Positions 52,143 to 60,268 of a stretch of DNA of 64,000 nt are shown here, piece by piece. The translations under genes and the position numbers were made by a program. The notes below the pieces were generated by a model. That model saw only the letters and a list, made by a program, of their open reading frames with translations, made no database searches and was not told the DNA's origin. The stretch is from Phycisphaerales bacterium AB-hyl4. Lineage in GTDB: Bacteria; Planctomycetota; Phycisphaerae; Phycisphaerales; Phycisphaeraceae. The stretch spans positions 56,170 through 120,169 of the forward strand of contig JBGUBD010000012.1 in NCBI GenBank assembly GCA_041821185.1, in the 5' to 3' direction. Position 1 is the first letter of the stretch. Every line of letters begins with the position of its first letter.

Positions 52143-52460
52143 ATGATCGACAATGTCACACCCGGCCAGACCATCCGCGTAAAGGTCGTCAAGCACCCGA
52201 CCAATGCGTCGGCTCGCAAGACGCTCACCCGCATCCTCAGCAAGGATGCCGACGTTAAGCGCGAAGACGATCGCCTGCGAAAGGTCCGCAAGACCAGCGC
52301 CAAGCACAAGCAGCGCGGCGGCCGGGACTGGACCAGCTACACCGTCAAACAGCGGCCGGTCACCGGCGACATCGGCGACGAAGGCACGATCTTCGCCAGC
52401 GTCGACGTCATCCGCGACCTCGGCAGCGTCAAGCGCTTCGTCGAAGTCAGCCAGGCCTGA
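52143..52460 (+). CDS. small basic conserved-looking hypothetical protein
   Basis: 105 residues from ATG 52143. Basic N-terminal half (VKVVKHPTNASARKTLTRIL, then REDDRLRKVRKTSAKHKQRG) and a strand-rich C-terminal half (DEGTIFASVDVIRDLGSVKR). Could bind nucleic acid by charge. I do not recognise a family. It has its own promoter. Confidence 0.65.
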   Translation: MIDNVTPGQTIRVKVVKHPTNASARKTLTRILSKDADVKREDDRLRKVRKTSAKHKQRGGRDWTSYTVKQRPVTGDIGDEGTIFASVDVIRDLGSVKRFVEVSQA

Positions 52461-52618
52461 CCTCGCCCCACCCACCGACCAACACCATCGCCCCGTCGTT
52501 GCAAGCAACGACGGGGCGCTTTCATTTGTGCCGCCCTACAATAAATCTTGCCCTCAGCGAACGCCGCAGCCAGACCACACCGCCACCGACCACGTTCAGC
52601 ACTGCCGGACCGCCCATC

Positions 52619-53356
52619 GTGACAGACCCCGCTCAAGCAACCCGTGACGCATCCGCAGGCCCGGCCCATCGCGTCCGCTGCTTCAAGGCCGACGGCCGAC
52701 GCGCCGTCTGGCTGGTGCAACGCCCCGGCCAACCCGCCACCACCGTCAAGTGCTGGCCCCTCACCCCTGCGCTGTTGGTCAAGCTCGCCCTCGGCCGATC
52801 GCAGGCCCAACGACAGGCCCGCGGCGTCTCCTGGCTTCAAGCTGCCGGCATCGCCACCACCGCCGTCGCGCGGGCCTGGCACTTCACCCGCCACGGCAGC
52901 CGCTTCATGGTCGAACTCGAACTCGACCACGCGCCCGGCCACACCGTCCACGAACTCGTCGTGGAAGGCAAGCTCGCCGACCCCGCCCTCGCCCGCCACG
53001 TCGGCCAATCCGTCGGCCGCGCCGCCGCCGCCATCGCTCACGCCAACCTCTTCCACGACGACTTCAAGCCCAGCAACCTCGTCATCGACCTCGACCACCA
53101 CCTCGATGCCCAGCTGATCGTCATCGACACCGCCAGCCTCGAACGTGCCCGCCGACGTCGGCCAACCGCCATCCTCGCCGAGATGCTGCACAAACTCGGC
53201 ATCCCCTTGCGCGAAGCGGGCGTCACCACCCCGCCCCCCCTCTGGCGGGCCGTGATGCGCACCGCCCTGCTCGGCCTCACCCGAGCCGACCGCCGCGCCG
53301 TCATCCAGCGCGTCCGCCAGCTATACATTGACCGGCAACGTCGACAAAACCATTAA
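52619..53356 (+). CDS. LPS/Kdo-kinase-like protein (WaaP/KdkA fold)
   Basis: 245 residues from GTG 52619. Kinase-like core: CFKADGRRAVWLVQRPGQPA, helix QAQRQARGVSWLQAAGIATT, catalytic LFHDDFKPSNLVID and the later VIDTASLERA. This fits the lipopolysaccharide-kinase branch of small kinases (WaaP, KdkA). Phosphorylation of Kdo or heptose in the outer-membrane glycolipid is the likely role and fits kdsD/kdsC in the same window. Confidence 0.6.
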   Translation: MTDPAQATRDASAGPAHRVRCFKADGRRAVWLVQRPGQPATTVKCWPLTPALLVKLALGRSQAQRQARGVSWLQAAGIATTAVARAWHFTRHGSRFMVELELDHAPGHTVHELVVEGKLADPALARHVGQSVGRAAAAIAHANLFHDDFKPSNLVIDLDHHLDAQLIVIDTASLERARRRRPTAILAEMLHKLGIPLREAGVTTPPPLWRAVMRTALLGLTRADRRAVIQRVRQLYIDRQRRQNH

Positions 53357-53400
53357 AAAGCTAGGCCCACCCACCACCGCCAGCTAAGATGGCTCTCATA

Positions 53401-53424
53401 AAGCCCACGGATAAAATCCGTGGG
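53401..53424. repeat. short dispersed palindrome
   Basis: CCCACGGAT pairs with ATCCGTGGG around AAA. In the gap before the DUF1800 gene. Confidence 0.7.
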
Positions 53425-53536
53425 TTCCCAAAGGCCCCAGACATTTCCACCCCAACTGCCTGCAATGATCGGGCTCGTCCCACCGTTGAGCCGATATTCA
53501 GGTCATGGGCGTGCGGTGGTGACAGAGGCGGGCGTC

Positions 53537-55027
53537 ATGGCAGTAAACACTTCGTTCAGCCGACTCGCGGACGACGACTTCGGGCCTGCACAGGCCCGCC
53601 ACCTGTTACGTCGCGCCGCCTTCGGCCCCGAACCGGGCCAATCCGCAAAGCTCGTCGAAATCGGCCTCGACGCCGCGGTCGACCAACTCGTCGACTATCA
53701 AACCATCAATTGGCGCCTGCCCAACGCCCAGGTCGACCCCGACCTCATGCGCCCCTACACCCCCGAAGAGCAGCGCCGACGCCAGCAAGCCCGACGCGCA
53801 GGCGACCAGGACACACTCGACCGCCTCATCGAAGAACGCCTGCGTCGGCTCGGCCAGGACCGCGCCATGTTCCACGAGCTTCAGCAGTGGTGGCTCGACG
53901 TCATGCTCCGCACCCCCCGCCCGCTGGAAGAAAACCTCACGTTGCTCTGGCATGATCACTTCGCCACCCGCCACCGCAACGTCCGCAGCACATTCCAGAT
54001 GTACCAGCAGAACATGCTCTTCCGCCAGCATGCCAACCGCAGCTTCGCCGACCTTGCCTTCGGCATCGTCCGCGACCCGGCCATGCTCCGCTTCCTCGAC
54101 AACAACCTCAACCGCCGATCCAACCCCAACGAAAACCTCGCCCGCGAGCTGATGGAACTGTTCACCCTCGGCGAAGGTAACTACACCGAACAGGACATCA
54201 AAGAAGCCGCCCGCGCCCTCACCGGCTACCACGTCGACCACAACGACTTCCACTTCAACCAGCGTGCCCACGATGGCGGACAGAAAACCATCCTCGGCCG
54301 ACGCACGAGCTTCGACGGCGACACGCTCGTCCGACACCTGCTTCAGCAAAACGCCAGCGCCCTCTTTGTCGCCTACAAGCTCTACCGCCACTTCGTCGCC
54401 GACGTCATCCCCGACCGCGCCACGCCAACGCAGGTCGCCGCCATCCGCCGACTCGCCACGCTCGTCCGCCGCAACGAATACCGCCTCGCCCCCGTCCTTA
54501 AAACGCTCTTCAAAAGCCAGCACTTCTACGACGCCGCCATCGTCGGCAAAAAAATCAAAAGCCCGACGCAACTCGCCGCCGGCTCCGTGCGGATGATGAA
54601 CACCCCCCACCGCGATGCCGGCGCACTCCGCGCGACCATGGAACAGCTCGGCCAGGCCTACTTCGATCCGCCTTCCGTCGCCGGCTGGGACGTCGGCCGA
54701 GCGTGGGTCAACACCTCGACGCTGTTCACGCGACAGAACCTGTGTCTGTATCTGTTGACCGGCCACCCGGCCGTGCCGCGCGCGTCGCGCAACAGTCGGC
54801 CGTACGACCCGATGCCGCTGATCGCTCACCTGCCCGAAGCCGATCGCACACCCGAAAAAGTCATCAACGATCTGGTCGACCAACTCGTCGGCGACCACAT
54901 CCCCGCCGACCGCCGAACCTCGCTCGTACGCGACCTCGAACGACGCGCCGGTGCGACCGTCCGTGCCGACGCCCTCGTGCCCGCGCTCGTGCTGATCACG
55001 ACCATGCCGGAGTACCAGTTGTGTTAG
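53537..55027 (+). CDS. DUF1800-family protein
   Basis: 496 residues from ATG 53537. The family core is clear: HLLRRAAFGPEPGQ near the N-terminus, QWWLDVMLRTPRPLEENLTL, FWHDHFATRH-like LWHDHFATRH, LLFRQHA-like MLFRQHANRSFADL, then NENLARELMELFTLGEGNYT and FDPPSVAGWDVGRAWVN. Always paired with DUF1501 in planctomycetes and related groups, probably both exported. No signal peptide is obvious here. Function unknown. Confidence 0.88.
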   Translation: MAVNTSFSRLADDDFGPAQARHLLRRAAFGPEPGQSAKLVEIGLDAAVDQLVDYQTINWRLPNAQVDPDLMRPYTPEEQRRRQQARRAGDQDTLDRLIEERLRRLGQDRAMFHELQQWWLDVMLRTPRPLEENLTLLWHDHFATRHRNVRSTFQMYQQNMLFRQHANRSFADLAFGIVRDPAMLRFLDNNLNRRSNPNENLARELMELFTLGEGNYTEQDIKEAARALTGYHVDHNDFHFNQRAHDGGQKTILGRRTSFDGDTLVRHLLQQNASALFVAYKLYRHFVADVIPDRATPTQVAAIRRLATLVRRNEYRLAPVLKTLFKSQHFYDAAIVGKKIKSPTQLAAGSVRMMNTPHRDAGALRATMEQLGQAYFDPPSVAGWDVGRAWVNTSTLFTRQNLCLYLLTGHPAVPRASRNSRPYDPMPLIAHLPEADRTPEKVINDLVDQLVGDHIPADRRTSLVRDLERRAGATVRADALVPALVLITTMPEYQLC

Positions 55028-55101
55028 CAGTGCTCACGTTCAGCCCACGCAGACCGCGCGAGGCCGACGACACCGCAAACGCAACGACGAAGAGATAAAC
55101 C

Positions 55102-56430
55102 ATGAGCGACAAACACGCCTTCACCCGTCGCCAGTTTCTCCACACAGGCCTGGCCATGCTCTCCACCGTCGGCAGCGTGCCCGGCTTCCTGCCCAACGCC
55201 GCCGCCGCGATGACCGACGTCGACAGCCTCGTCAAAAACAAGCCCGGCGTGCCCGATGACCGCGTGCTCGTTGTCGTCCAGCTCTCCGGCGGAAACGACG
55301 GCCTGAACACCGTCATTCCCTTTGGCATGCGCGAATACTACAACGCAAGACCCAACATCGCCGTGCCCGAACGCGATCTGCTCGTCGTCGATCCAAACAC
55401 CGGCATCGGCCTGCACCCCGGCCTTCGCGACCTCTACGAAATGCTCGGCGAACGACGCGCCACCATCCTCCAGGGCGTCGGCTATCCGAACCCCAACCGC
55501 TCGCACTTCGCCTCCATGGACGTCTGGCATTCCGGCATCACCGACACCAGCGGCTCCGGCCAACGCGGTCGCGGATGGATCGGCCGAGCCCTCGACCACG
55601 CACGCCAAAACGACATCACCACCGACGCGCACGGCATGGAGTGCATCACCCTCGGCACGACCGCGCCGCTGGCAACGCTCGGCCGCGACGTCCGCCCCGT
55701 CACCTTCCAACGCCCCAACCTCTTCCGATGGCACGGCGGCAACCAAGACGAAACCCTCACCAGCACCTACAACCAACTGCTCGAACAAACATCACAAAGC
55801 CCACGGAGCGCATCCGTGGGAACGCCCAACGGCACACCCAAAGAAGACGACCCCGCCGCGTTTATCTTCCGCACCGCCCTCGACGCGCAGGTCGCTTCCA
55901 CCAAAGTCCGACAAGCCGTGCAACAGGAATCGAAAACCCGCTTCCCCGGCGGCCCGCTCTCAAGCCAACTCGAAACCGTCGCCGCGATGATCCGCGCCGA
56001 GCTGCCCACGCGCGTCTACTACGTCGCCCTCGGCGGCTTCGACACGCACGCCAACCAGTTCGGCCCGCACAACAACCTGCTTCAACAGTTCGCCGGCTCT
56101 GTCCGCGCCTTCTACCGCGAACTCGACGCGACCGGCCACGGCCACCGTGTGGTGACGATGGCCTTCTCCGAGTTCGGCAGGCGCGTCCGACAAAACGCCT
56201 CGCAAGGCACGGACCACGGCGCCGCCGGCCCCATGTTCCTCTTCGGCGACCACGCCCGCCCCGGCCTGCTCGGCGATCACCCGAGCATGAGCAACCTCGA
56301 AAACGGCGATATCACCTATAACATCGACTTCCGAAGCGTCTACCGCGATGTGCTCGAAAACTGGATGAAACTCAACGGCGACGCCGCCTTCGCCCGCACC
56401 GTCCAGCCCGCCGGCATCGTCCACGTATGA
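55102..56430 (+). CDS. DUF1501-family protein (Tat-type signal)
   Basis: 442 residues from ATG 55102, 74 bases after DUF1800. N-terminus TRRQFLHTGLAMLSTVG has the RRxFL Tat motif and then a hydrophobic stretch. Sulfatase-like fold: VVVQLSGGNDGLNTVIPF, RSHFASMDVWHSGI, YVALGGFDTHANQFGPHNNL, FSEFGRRVRQNASQGTDHGA. Residues ~233-241 are encoded by an inserted palindrome that keeps the frame. The pair DUF1800/DUF1501 is thought to be secreted together. Confidence 0.9.
   Translation: MSDKHAFTRRQFLHTGLAMLSTVGSVPGFLPNAAAAMTDVDSLVKNKPGVPDDRVLVVVQLSGGNDGLNTVIPFGMREYYNARPNIAVPERDLLVVDPNTGIGLHPGLRDLYEMLGERRATILQGVGYPNPNRSHFASMDVWHSGITDTSGSGQRGRGWIGRALDHARQNDITTDAHGMECITLGTTAPLATLGRDVRPVTFQRPNLFRWHGGNQDETLTSTYNQLLEQTSQSPRSASVGTPNGTPKEDDPAAFIFRTALDAQVASTKVRQAVQQESKTRFPGGPLSSQLETVAAMIRAELPTRVYYVALGGFDTHANQFGPHNNLLQQFAGSVRAFYRELDATGHGHRVVTMAFSEFGRRVRQNASQGTDHGAAGPMFLFGDHARPGLLGDHPSMSNLENGDITYNIDFRSVYRDVLENWMKLNGDAAFARTVQPAGIVHV
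55796..55822. repeat. dispersed palindrome inside the DUF1501 gene
   Basis: CCCACGGA (55800-55807) pairs with TCCGTGGG (55813-55820). Inserted in frame and read as SPRSASVG, in a loop between conserved blocks. Confidence 0.75.
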
Positions 56431-56487
56431 CGTGACCGCAGCCCCCCACCAAGCCCAACAACACCCACGAAACCCAACAACACCCAG

Positions 56488-56516
56488 GACGCCCACGGCG
56501 TCACGCCGTGGGCGTC
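56488..56516. repeat. dispersed palindrome at the FapA/DUF342 stop
   Basis: Perfect 14-bp arms GACGCCCACGGCGT and complement around one base. On the minus strand it supplies the last codons (T-P-T-A) and the TGA at 56501-56503. Confidence 0.8.
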
Positions 56517-57973
56517 TTGCCCCCCGCCAGCACGCGCATCTTCGCCACTTCCAACAACATCCGCTGCTCCCCGCTGGTCAGTTCCTTCAGAATCAGATCG
56601 TTCGGCTGATCGCGTTTATGGCCGATGACCAATGGTCCCTCGATCGTCTCCTTGAACGTGAACGACTGATTGCGATACAGCAACACCACGCCCGGATGAA
56701 TTGCGCGGTGCACGATCAACTCCGTGTGTCGCCGCTTCTCCAGCAGCGCCTTAAGCGCCGTCTGCTTCGACTCCAGCGCGTCGCGTTGTTGCTTGAGGTT
56801 CGCTTTCGTCACCTTGAGGTTGTTGAGCAATTCTTCCGCAGCCGGCCCGCCGCGATGGGTCATCACGTTGAACACCTCGGCTTCTTCGTCGCTCAACTGC
56901 TTGTCGATTTTGAAAATCATCGCCGCCGCCTGCGCGATGCCCGCCTCGATCGCCGGTGCGCTGCCGATCGCCAGCCGCGTTTCATGCCCCGCCTGCGAGC
57001 CGAGGTCGCGCAGCACGACCCGCCCCGTCACCGCCATCTCCCCGCCCATGAGCACGCCCCGCTCCGCCCGCAACTCGCCGCCGACGCTGAGCTGGCAGTT
57101 GACAATCTCACGCTCGACCTCCAAGTGCCGTCGTACCGTGCCCGTCACGCCGCTGAGATACCGCGCCGTCATGTCCCGGCCGACTTCAACGCTGCCCTTC
57201 TCACGCCCCGCCATCCCGCCGTCTGCGTTGAAATTCTGCCCCGCCACAATCCGCGCCGCTTCCACCAGCCCCATCACCTGCACGCTGCCGGTGGTGCGTA
57301 CCTCGAACAGATCGCGCACTCCTTCGCGGACGATGACATCGCCCTCGAAGCGGATATGGCCCGTGCTGAAGTCGACGTATTCCTCAACCTGCAGACACGG
57401 GTCGACGCGGAGCGTACCGTCTTCGTGATGCAGCACGCCTGTCATCACTGCGGTGCACTCGCCGTCGTCAGCCAGTTGCACACTGGCAGTGTCTACCCGC
57501 AGTTCCGCCTCGCGCACCGGCCGCGGCATAGCCGGCTCACCCGTCACAGTCATGCCCGCCTCGCCTTCGACCGGCGGGTGCAGCCGACCGATCCGCTGCT
57601 CCTTCATCACCATGATGAACGGGGAGTGGCTGTAAAAGTCCGCCGGGTCGTCATTCGCTCCCGCCTTCGGCTGGCGGGCCGGATCGCACTTGCGGTCCCA
57701 TTCGAACCAGCCGTGCTCGCCCTCGGTGGGCGGGTCGCCTTCAAGGGTGACCTCGACCATCTCGCGAGGCTCCGCCTGATAGCGTGCCACCGCATCACGG
57801 ATCGCCCCCGTCCACGCCGACCGCTTTGCCAGCCCCGCCGCCTCCAGTTCCGCCAGCACCGCCTGCCCCGTTACCTCGCTCGGCTTGAGGTTCGGCGGCA
57901 CGGACAGCGTCGCCGACATGCGGTCGTCAGACACTTGTATCGCAAACTGTCCGCTTTTCGTACGGCCGGTCAT
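56501..57973 (-). CDS. FapA/DUF342-family polymer-forming-like protein
   Basis: 490 residues from ATG 57973, with GGAGG well placed; the frame runs to a TTG at 58039, which is less likely. N-terminal domain ~1-110 then the DUF342 repeat region, a right-handed beta-helix with GRLHPPVEGEAGMTVTGEPA, DFSTGHIRFEGDVIVREGV, TGSVQVMGLVEAARIVAGQ, GSVEVGRDMTARYLSGVTG, then a helical C-terminus with coiled coils. Proteins of this type bind nucleotides or flagellar/cell-surface partners; role unknown. Confidence 0.75.
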   Translation of the reverse strand: MTGRTKSGQFAIQVSDDRMSATLSVPPNLKPSEVTGQAVLAELEAAGLAKRSAWTGAIRDAVARYQAEPREMVEVTLEGDPPTEGEHGWFEWDRKCDPARQPKAGANDDPADFYSHSPFIMVMKEQRIGRLHPPVEGEAGMTVTGEPAMPRPVREAELRVDTASVQLADDGECTAVMTGVLHHEDGTLRVDPCLQVEEYVDFSTGHIRFEGDVIVREGVRDLFEVRTTGSVQVMGLVEAARIVAGQNFNADGGMAGREKGSVEVGRDMTARYLSGVTGTVRRHLEVEREIVNCQLSVGGELRAERGVLMGGEMAVTGRVVLRDLGSQAGHETRLAIGSAPAIEAGIAQAAAMIFKIDKQLSDEEAEVFNVMTHRGGPAAEELLNNLKVTKANLKQQRDALESKQTALKALLEKRRHTELIVHRAIHPGVVLLYRNQSFTFKETIEGPLVIGHKRDQPNDLILKELTSGEQRMLLEVAKMRVLAGGKTPTA

Positions 57974-58037
57974 ACAACCTCCAGCCCCCGCCAAACCCAA
58001 CATCCCCCTCAAACCGAAGCACCTGTGACATAGGCGC

Positions 58038-58086
58038 AAGATGACCCCCTGTATCGGTTATATCGACCGATTCAGGGGGTCATCTT
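58038..58086. terminator. 21-bp inverted repeat upstream of FapA
   Basis: AAGATGACCCCCTGTATCGGT (58038-58058) pairs with 58066-58086 with one mismatch, loop 7. Lies between DUF4383 and FapA, both minus strand, so it may end the DUF4383 transcript or form part of the FapA leader. Confidence 0.55.
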
Positions 58087-58115
58087 GTTACACCCATACA
58101 AGAATTGCCCGCAAT

Positions 58116-58145
58116 AAAGCCCAGGGACGGCCGTCCCTGGGCTTT
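58116..58145 (-). terminator. 30-bp perfect palindrome
   Basis: AAAGCCCAGGGACGG followed directly by its complement (58116-58130 / 58131-58145); the minus strand then reads ATTG after CTTT. Similar to the GCCCACGG family in design but different in sequence. It lies 69 bases after the DUF4383 stop. Confidence 0.6.
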
Positions 58146-58214
58146 GCACAATCGCTCCACCCCTTACAAACCTCCCAACCGGCAACACCTCCCCATCCCA
58201 CTTATCACATCACC

Positions 58215-58685
58215 TCACGCCCGCGGCCGCGTTGTCGCCGCCGTCGCCTCGTGGCGGGATCGCTCCTGAGCATGCGAAACCACGGCACCGATAATGAACA
58301 CCGCCGTCAGCACCAGATGCAGCCAGTGGTCAGCCATGTTCATATTCAGCGCTTCGTTGATCCACTGCACGCCGAAGAATCCCAGCAGCATCACCAGGCC
58401 GTACACCACCGCGAAGACCCACAGCGTCGTCCGCGCCGCGACTTCGCTGGCAAAGCCCAGCCCCAGCAGCACCACGCCTGAGAGCAGGTGGACCCAGTTG
58501 TGCAATGTGTTGACTGAGAAAATACCTAGCACGTGGTCGTCACCGAAGAACCCCAGCAGGGCAATGAGAATGAACACGACACCGAGGACGCGCGCCGTCC
58601 ACCGTGCCGCCGTGGCCGGGTTCAGGTCATGTCGATGGGCATCGTGTCGCCGTTCCGTTGGACGATCGTTGGCAGCTCGTTGCAT
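58215..58685 (-). CDS. DUF4383-family membrane protein
   Basis: 156 residues from ATG 58685, chosen because AAGGAGG lies 8 bases upstream; longer starts lack this. Four hydrophobic spans: VLGVVFILIALLGFF, LHNWVHLLSGVVLLGLGFA, TLWVFAVVYGLVMLLGFFG, HWLHLVLTAVFIIGAV. DUF4383, inner membrane, unknown role. Confidence 0.75.
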   Translation of the reverse strand: MQRAANDRPTERRHDAHRHDLNPATAARWTARVLGVVFILIALLGFFGDDHVLGIFSVNTLHNWVHLLSGVVLLGLGFASEVAARTTLWVFAVVYGLVMLLGFFGVQWINEALNMNMADHWLHLVLTAVFIIGAVVSHAQERSRHEATAATTRPRA

Positions 58686-58924
58686 GGCCTTGCCTCCTTG
58701 CATGGCGTGAGTCGAAGTCACATCAATCAGGCCGGCTCCGAGCGAAGGCGGTTTACCTGCACGGACGTTAATAGCGCGGCCGACGTGCAATCCTAGGATT
58801 CGCAATCCCCGCCATGGCTGCCGCTCACCCCAATGTCCGCAACGAATCCTTAAAACCAGAGTCTTCCGGATGTTTTCACCCGGGGACCGCCTCACGGCCA
58901 CCCCACCCGGACTAGAATGGAACC

Positions 58925-59143
58925 ATGACCACCACCGGCAAGATCCTGCTAACGATCGGCTGCGTGTTGATCGTCGTCGGCGGAGCGGTCTGGCTCGCGG
59001 GACGTCTGGGCTTCCGCGGCCTGCCCGGCGACATCGTCTACGAGGCCGACGGCGTGCGGGTCTACTTCCCGCTGGTCACCTGCCTCGTACTCTCCGCCGT
59101 GGCTACACTGGTAGTCTGGCTCTGGCATGCGTGGACGCGATAA
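58925..59143 (+). CDS. DUF2905-family small membrane protein
   Basis: 72 residues. MTTTGKILLTIGCVLIVVGG, then GRLGFRGLPGDIVYEADGVR and VYFPLVTCLVLSAVATLVVW: two transmembrane helices around the GLPGD turn, the DUF2905 signature. Function unknown. Confidence 0.85.
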   Translation: MTTTGKILLTIGCVLIVVGGAVWLAGRLGFRGLPGDIVYEADGVRVYFPLVTCLVLSAVATLVVWLWHAWTR

Positions 59144-59180
59144 CGCCCACAACACCCAACAACGCTTCGAGGAGCGATTC

Positions 59181-60095
59181 GTGCGTATAGCAATCATCGG
59201 CGACATCCACCACTTCCGACTCAAAGTCGACTTCAAACGACTGCTCGGCAAACGACTGCTCGGCCAATCGAACCTCTGGTTCAACCGCCGATTCCGGTTC
59301 AACCACAGCCTGCTCGATCTGGTCATCGAACGCACCGCCGAGCTTCAGCCCGACCTCGTCCTCCTCACCGGCGACGTCACCACCACCAGCCTCGAAGACG
59401 AGTTCTCCGACATCGTCCGCTACTTCGAACCGCTCGCCCAAACCGCCCCCGTGCTCATGGTCCCCGGCAACCACGACCGCTACACCTTCCGCTCGGCAAA
59501 GAGCCGACGCGTCGAAACCATCATGAGCTCGCTGCTCCCCCGCGCCTTCCCGCATCACCAAAAGCTCTCCGACCGCTGGCACCTGCTCGGCCTCGACTCC
59601 GCCCGCCCGCAAGTGGTCTTCTCACGCGGTGAGCTTGGCCAGGAACAGTTCCAACGCACCGCCAAGATCCTCGAAAGCATGAAAGAAGACGAAGGCGTCC
59701 TCGTCCTCTGCCACTACCCCGCCTCCACCCCGCCCGGCACGCCGCGAACCTGGGCCCACGACATGGCCGAGGGCGAAAAACTCGACAAGCTGCTCGAAAA
59801 ATGCCCCGCGCGCGTCGTCTTCGTCCACGGCCACATCCACAAGCCCTGGCACTGGATCCGACGCAACGGCCAAGGCCCGCACCTGACCTGCGTCAACGCC
59901 GGCGCTCCGTGCATGACCAGTGCCAACTACCCCATGGGCCAAGGCTTCTGGGAACTCCAACTGCCCGACGACCCCCACCACGAGCTGCACCTCACCCACC
60001 ATGTCCCCACCCCCGACGGGCATTACGGCACGTTCGGCGCCAAGGGCCGTGCACGCCACGCCGACGCGACATGGCAAGTCCGCCGCGTCGTATAA
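59181..60095 (+). CDS. calcineurin-like metallophosphoesterase
   Basis: 304 residues from GTG 59181 with GAGGAG at -12; a longer frame from 59127 overlaps DUF2905. Metal-binding motifs in order: GDIHH, GDVTT, GNHD, CHYPAS and GHIHKPWHW. It acts on a phosphoester, substrate unknown; the spacing fits class III cytosolic enzymes. Bases 60096-60268 have no gene. Confidence 0.85.
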   Translation: MRIAIIGDIHHFRLKVDFKRLLGKRLLGQSNLWFNRRFRFNHSLLDLVIERTAELQPDLVLLTGDVTTTSLEDEFSDIVRYFEPLAQTAPVLMVPGNHDRYTFRSAKSRRVETIMSSLLPRAFPHHQKLSDRWHLLGLDSARPQVVFSRGELGQEQFQRTAKILESMKEDEGVLVLCHYPASTPPGTPRTWAHDMAEGEKLDKLLEKCPARVVFVHGHIHKPWHWIRRNGQGPHLTCVNAGAPCMTSANYPMGQGFWELQLPDDPHHELHLTHHVPTPDGHYGTFGAKGRARHADATWQVRRVV

Positions 60096-60268
60096 TCCAC
60101 ACTCACGCAAGAAGCTGAACCCCTGCGCGTATATGGTCGATGTAAGAAAAACTGATTTAACCAAACACCAACGTCTTTTGTGATACAAACCGCTGATGAG
60201 TCGCCGCGCGGCTCGCAGCGGAATCTTCCGGCCTGTTCAACCATCGCTCCCCAACTGAGGACTCGCCC

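Noticed and set aside
60096-60268. glmS ribozyme or riboswitch upstream of glmS
   Set aside because: The catalytic core sequence is not apparent and the leader is short for it; known examples are mostly in Firmicutes.
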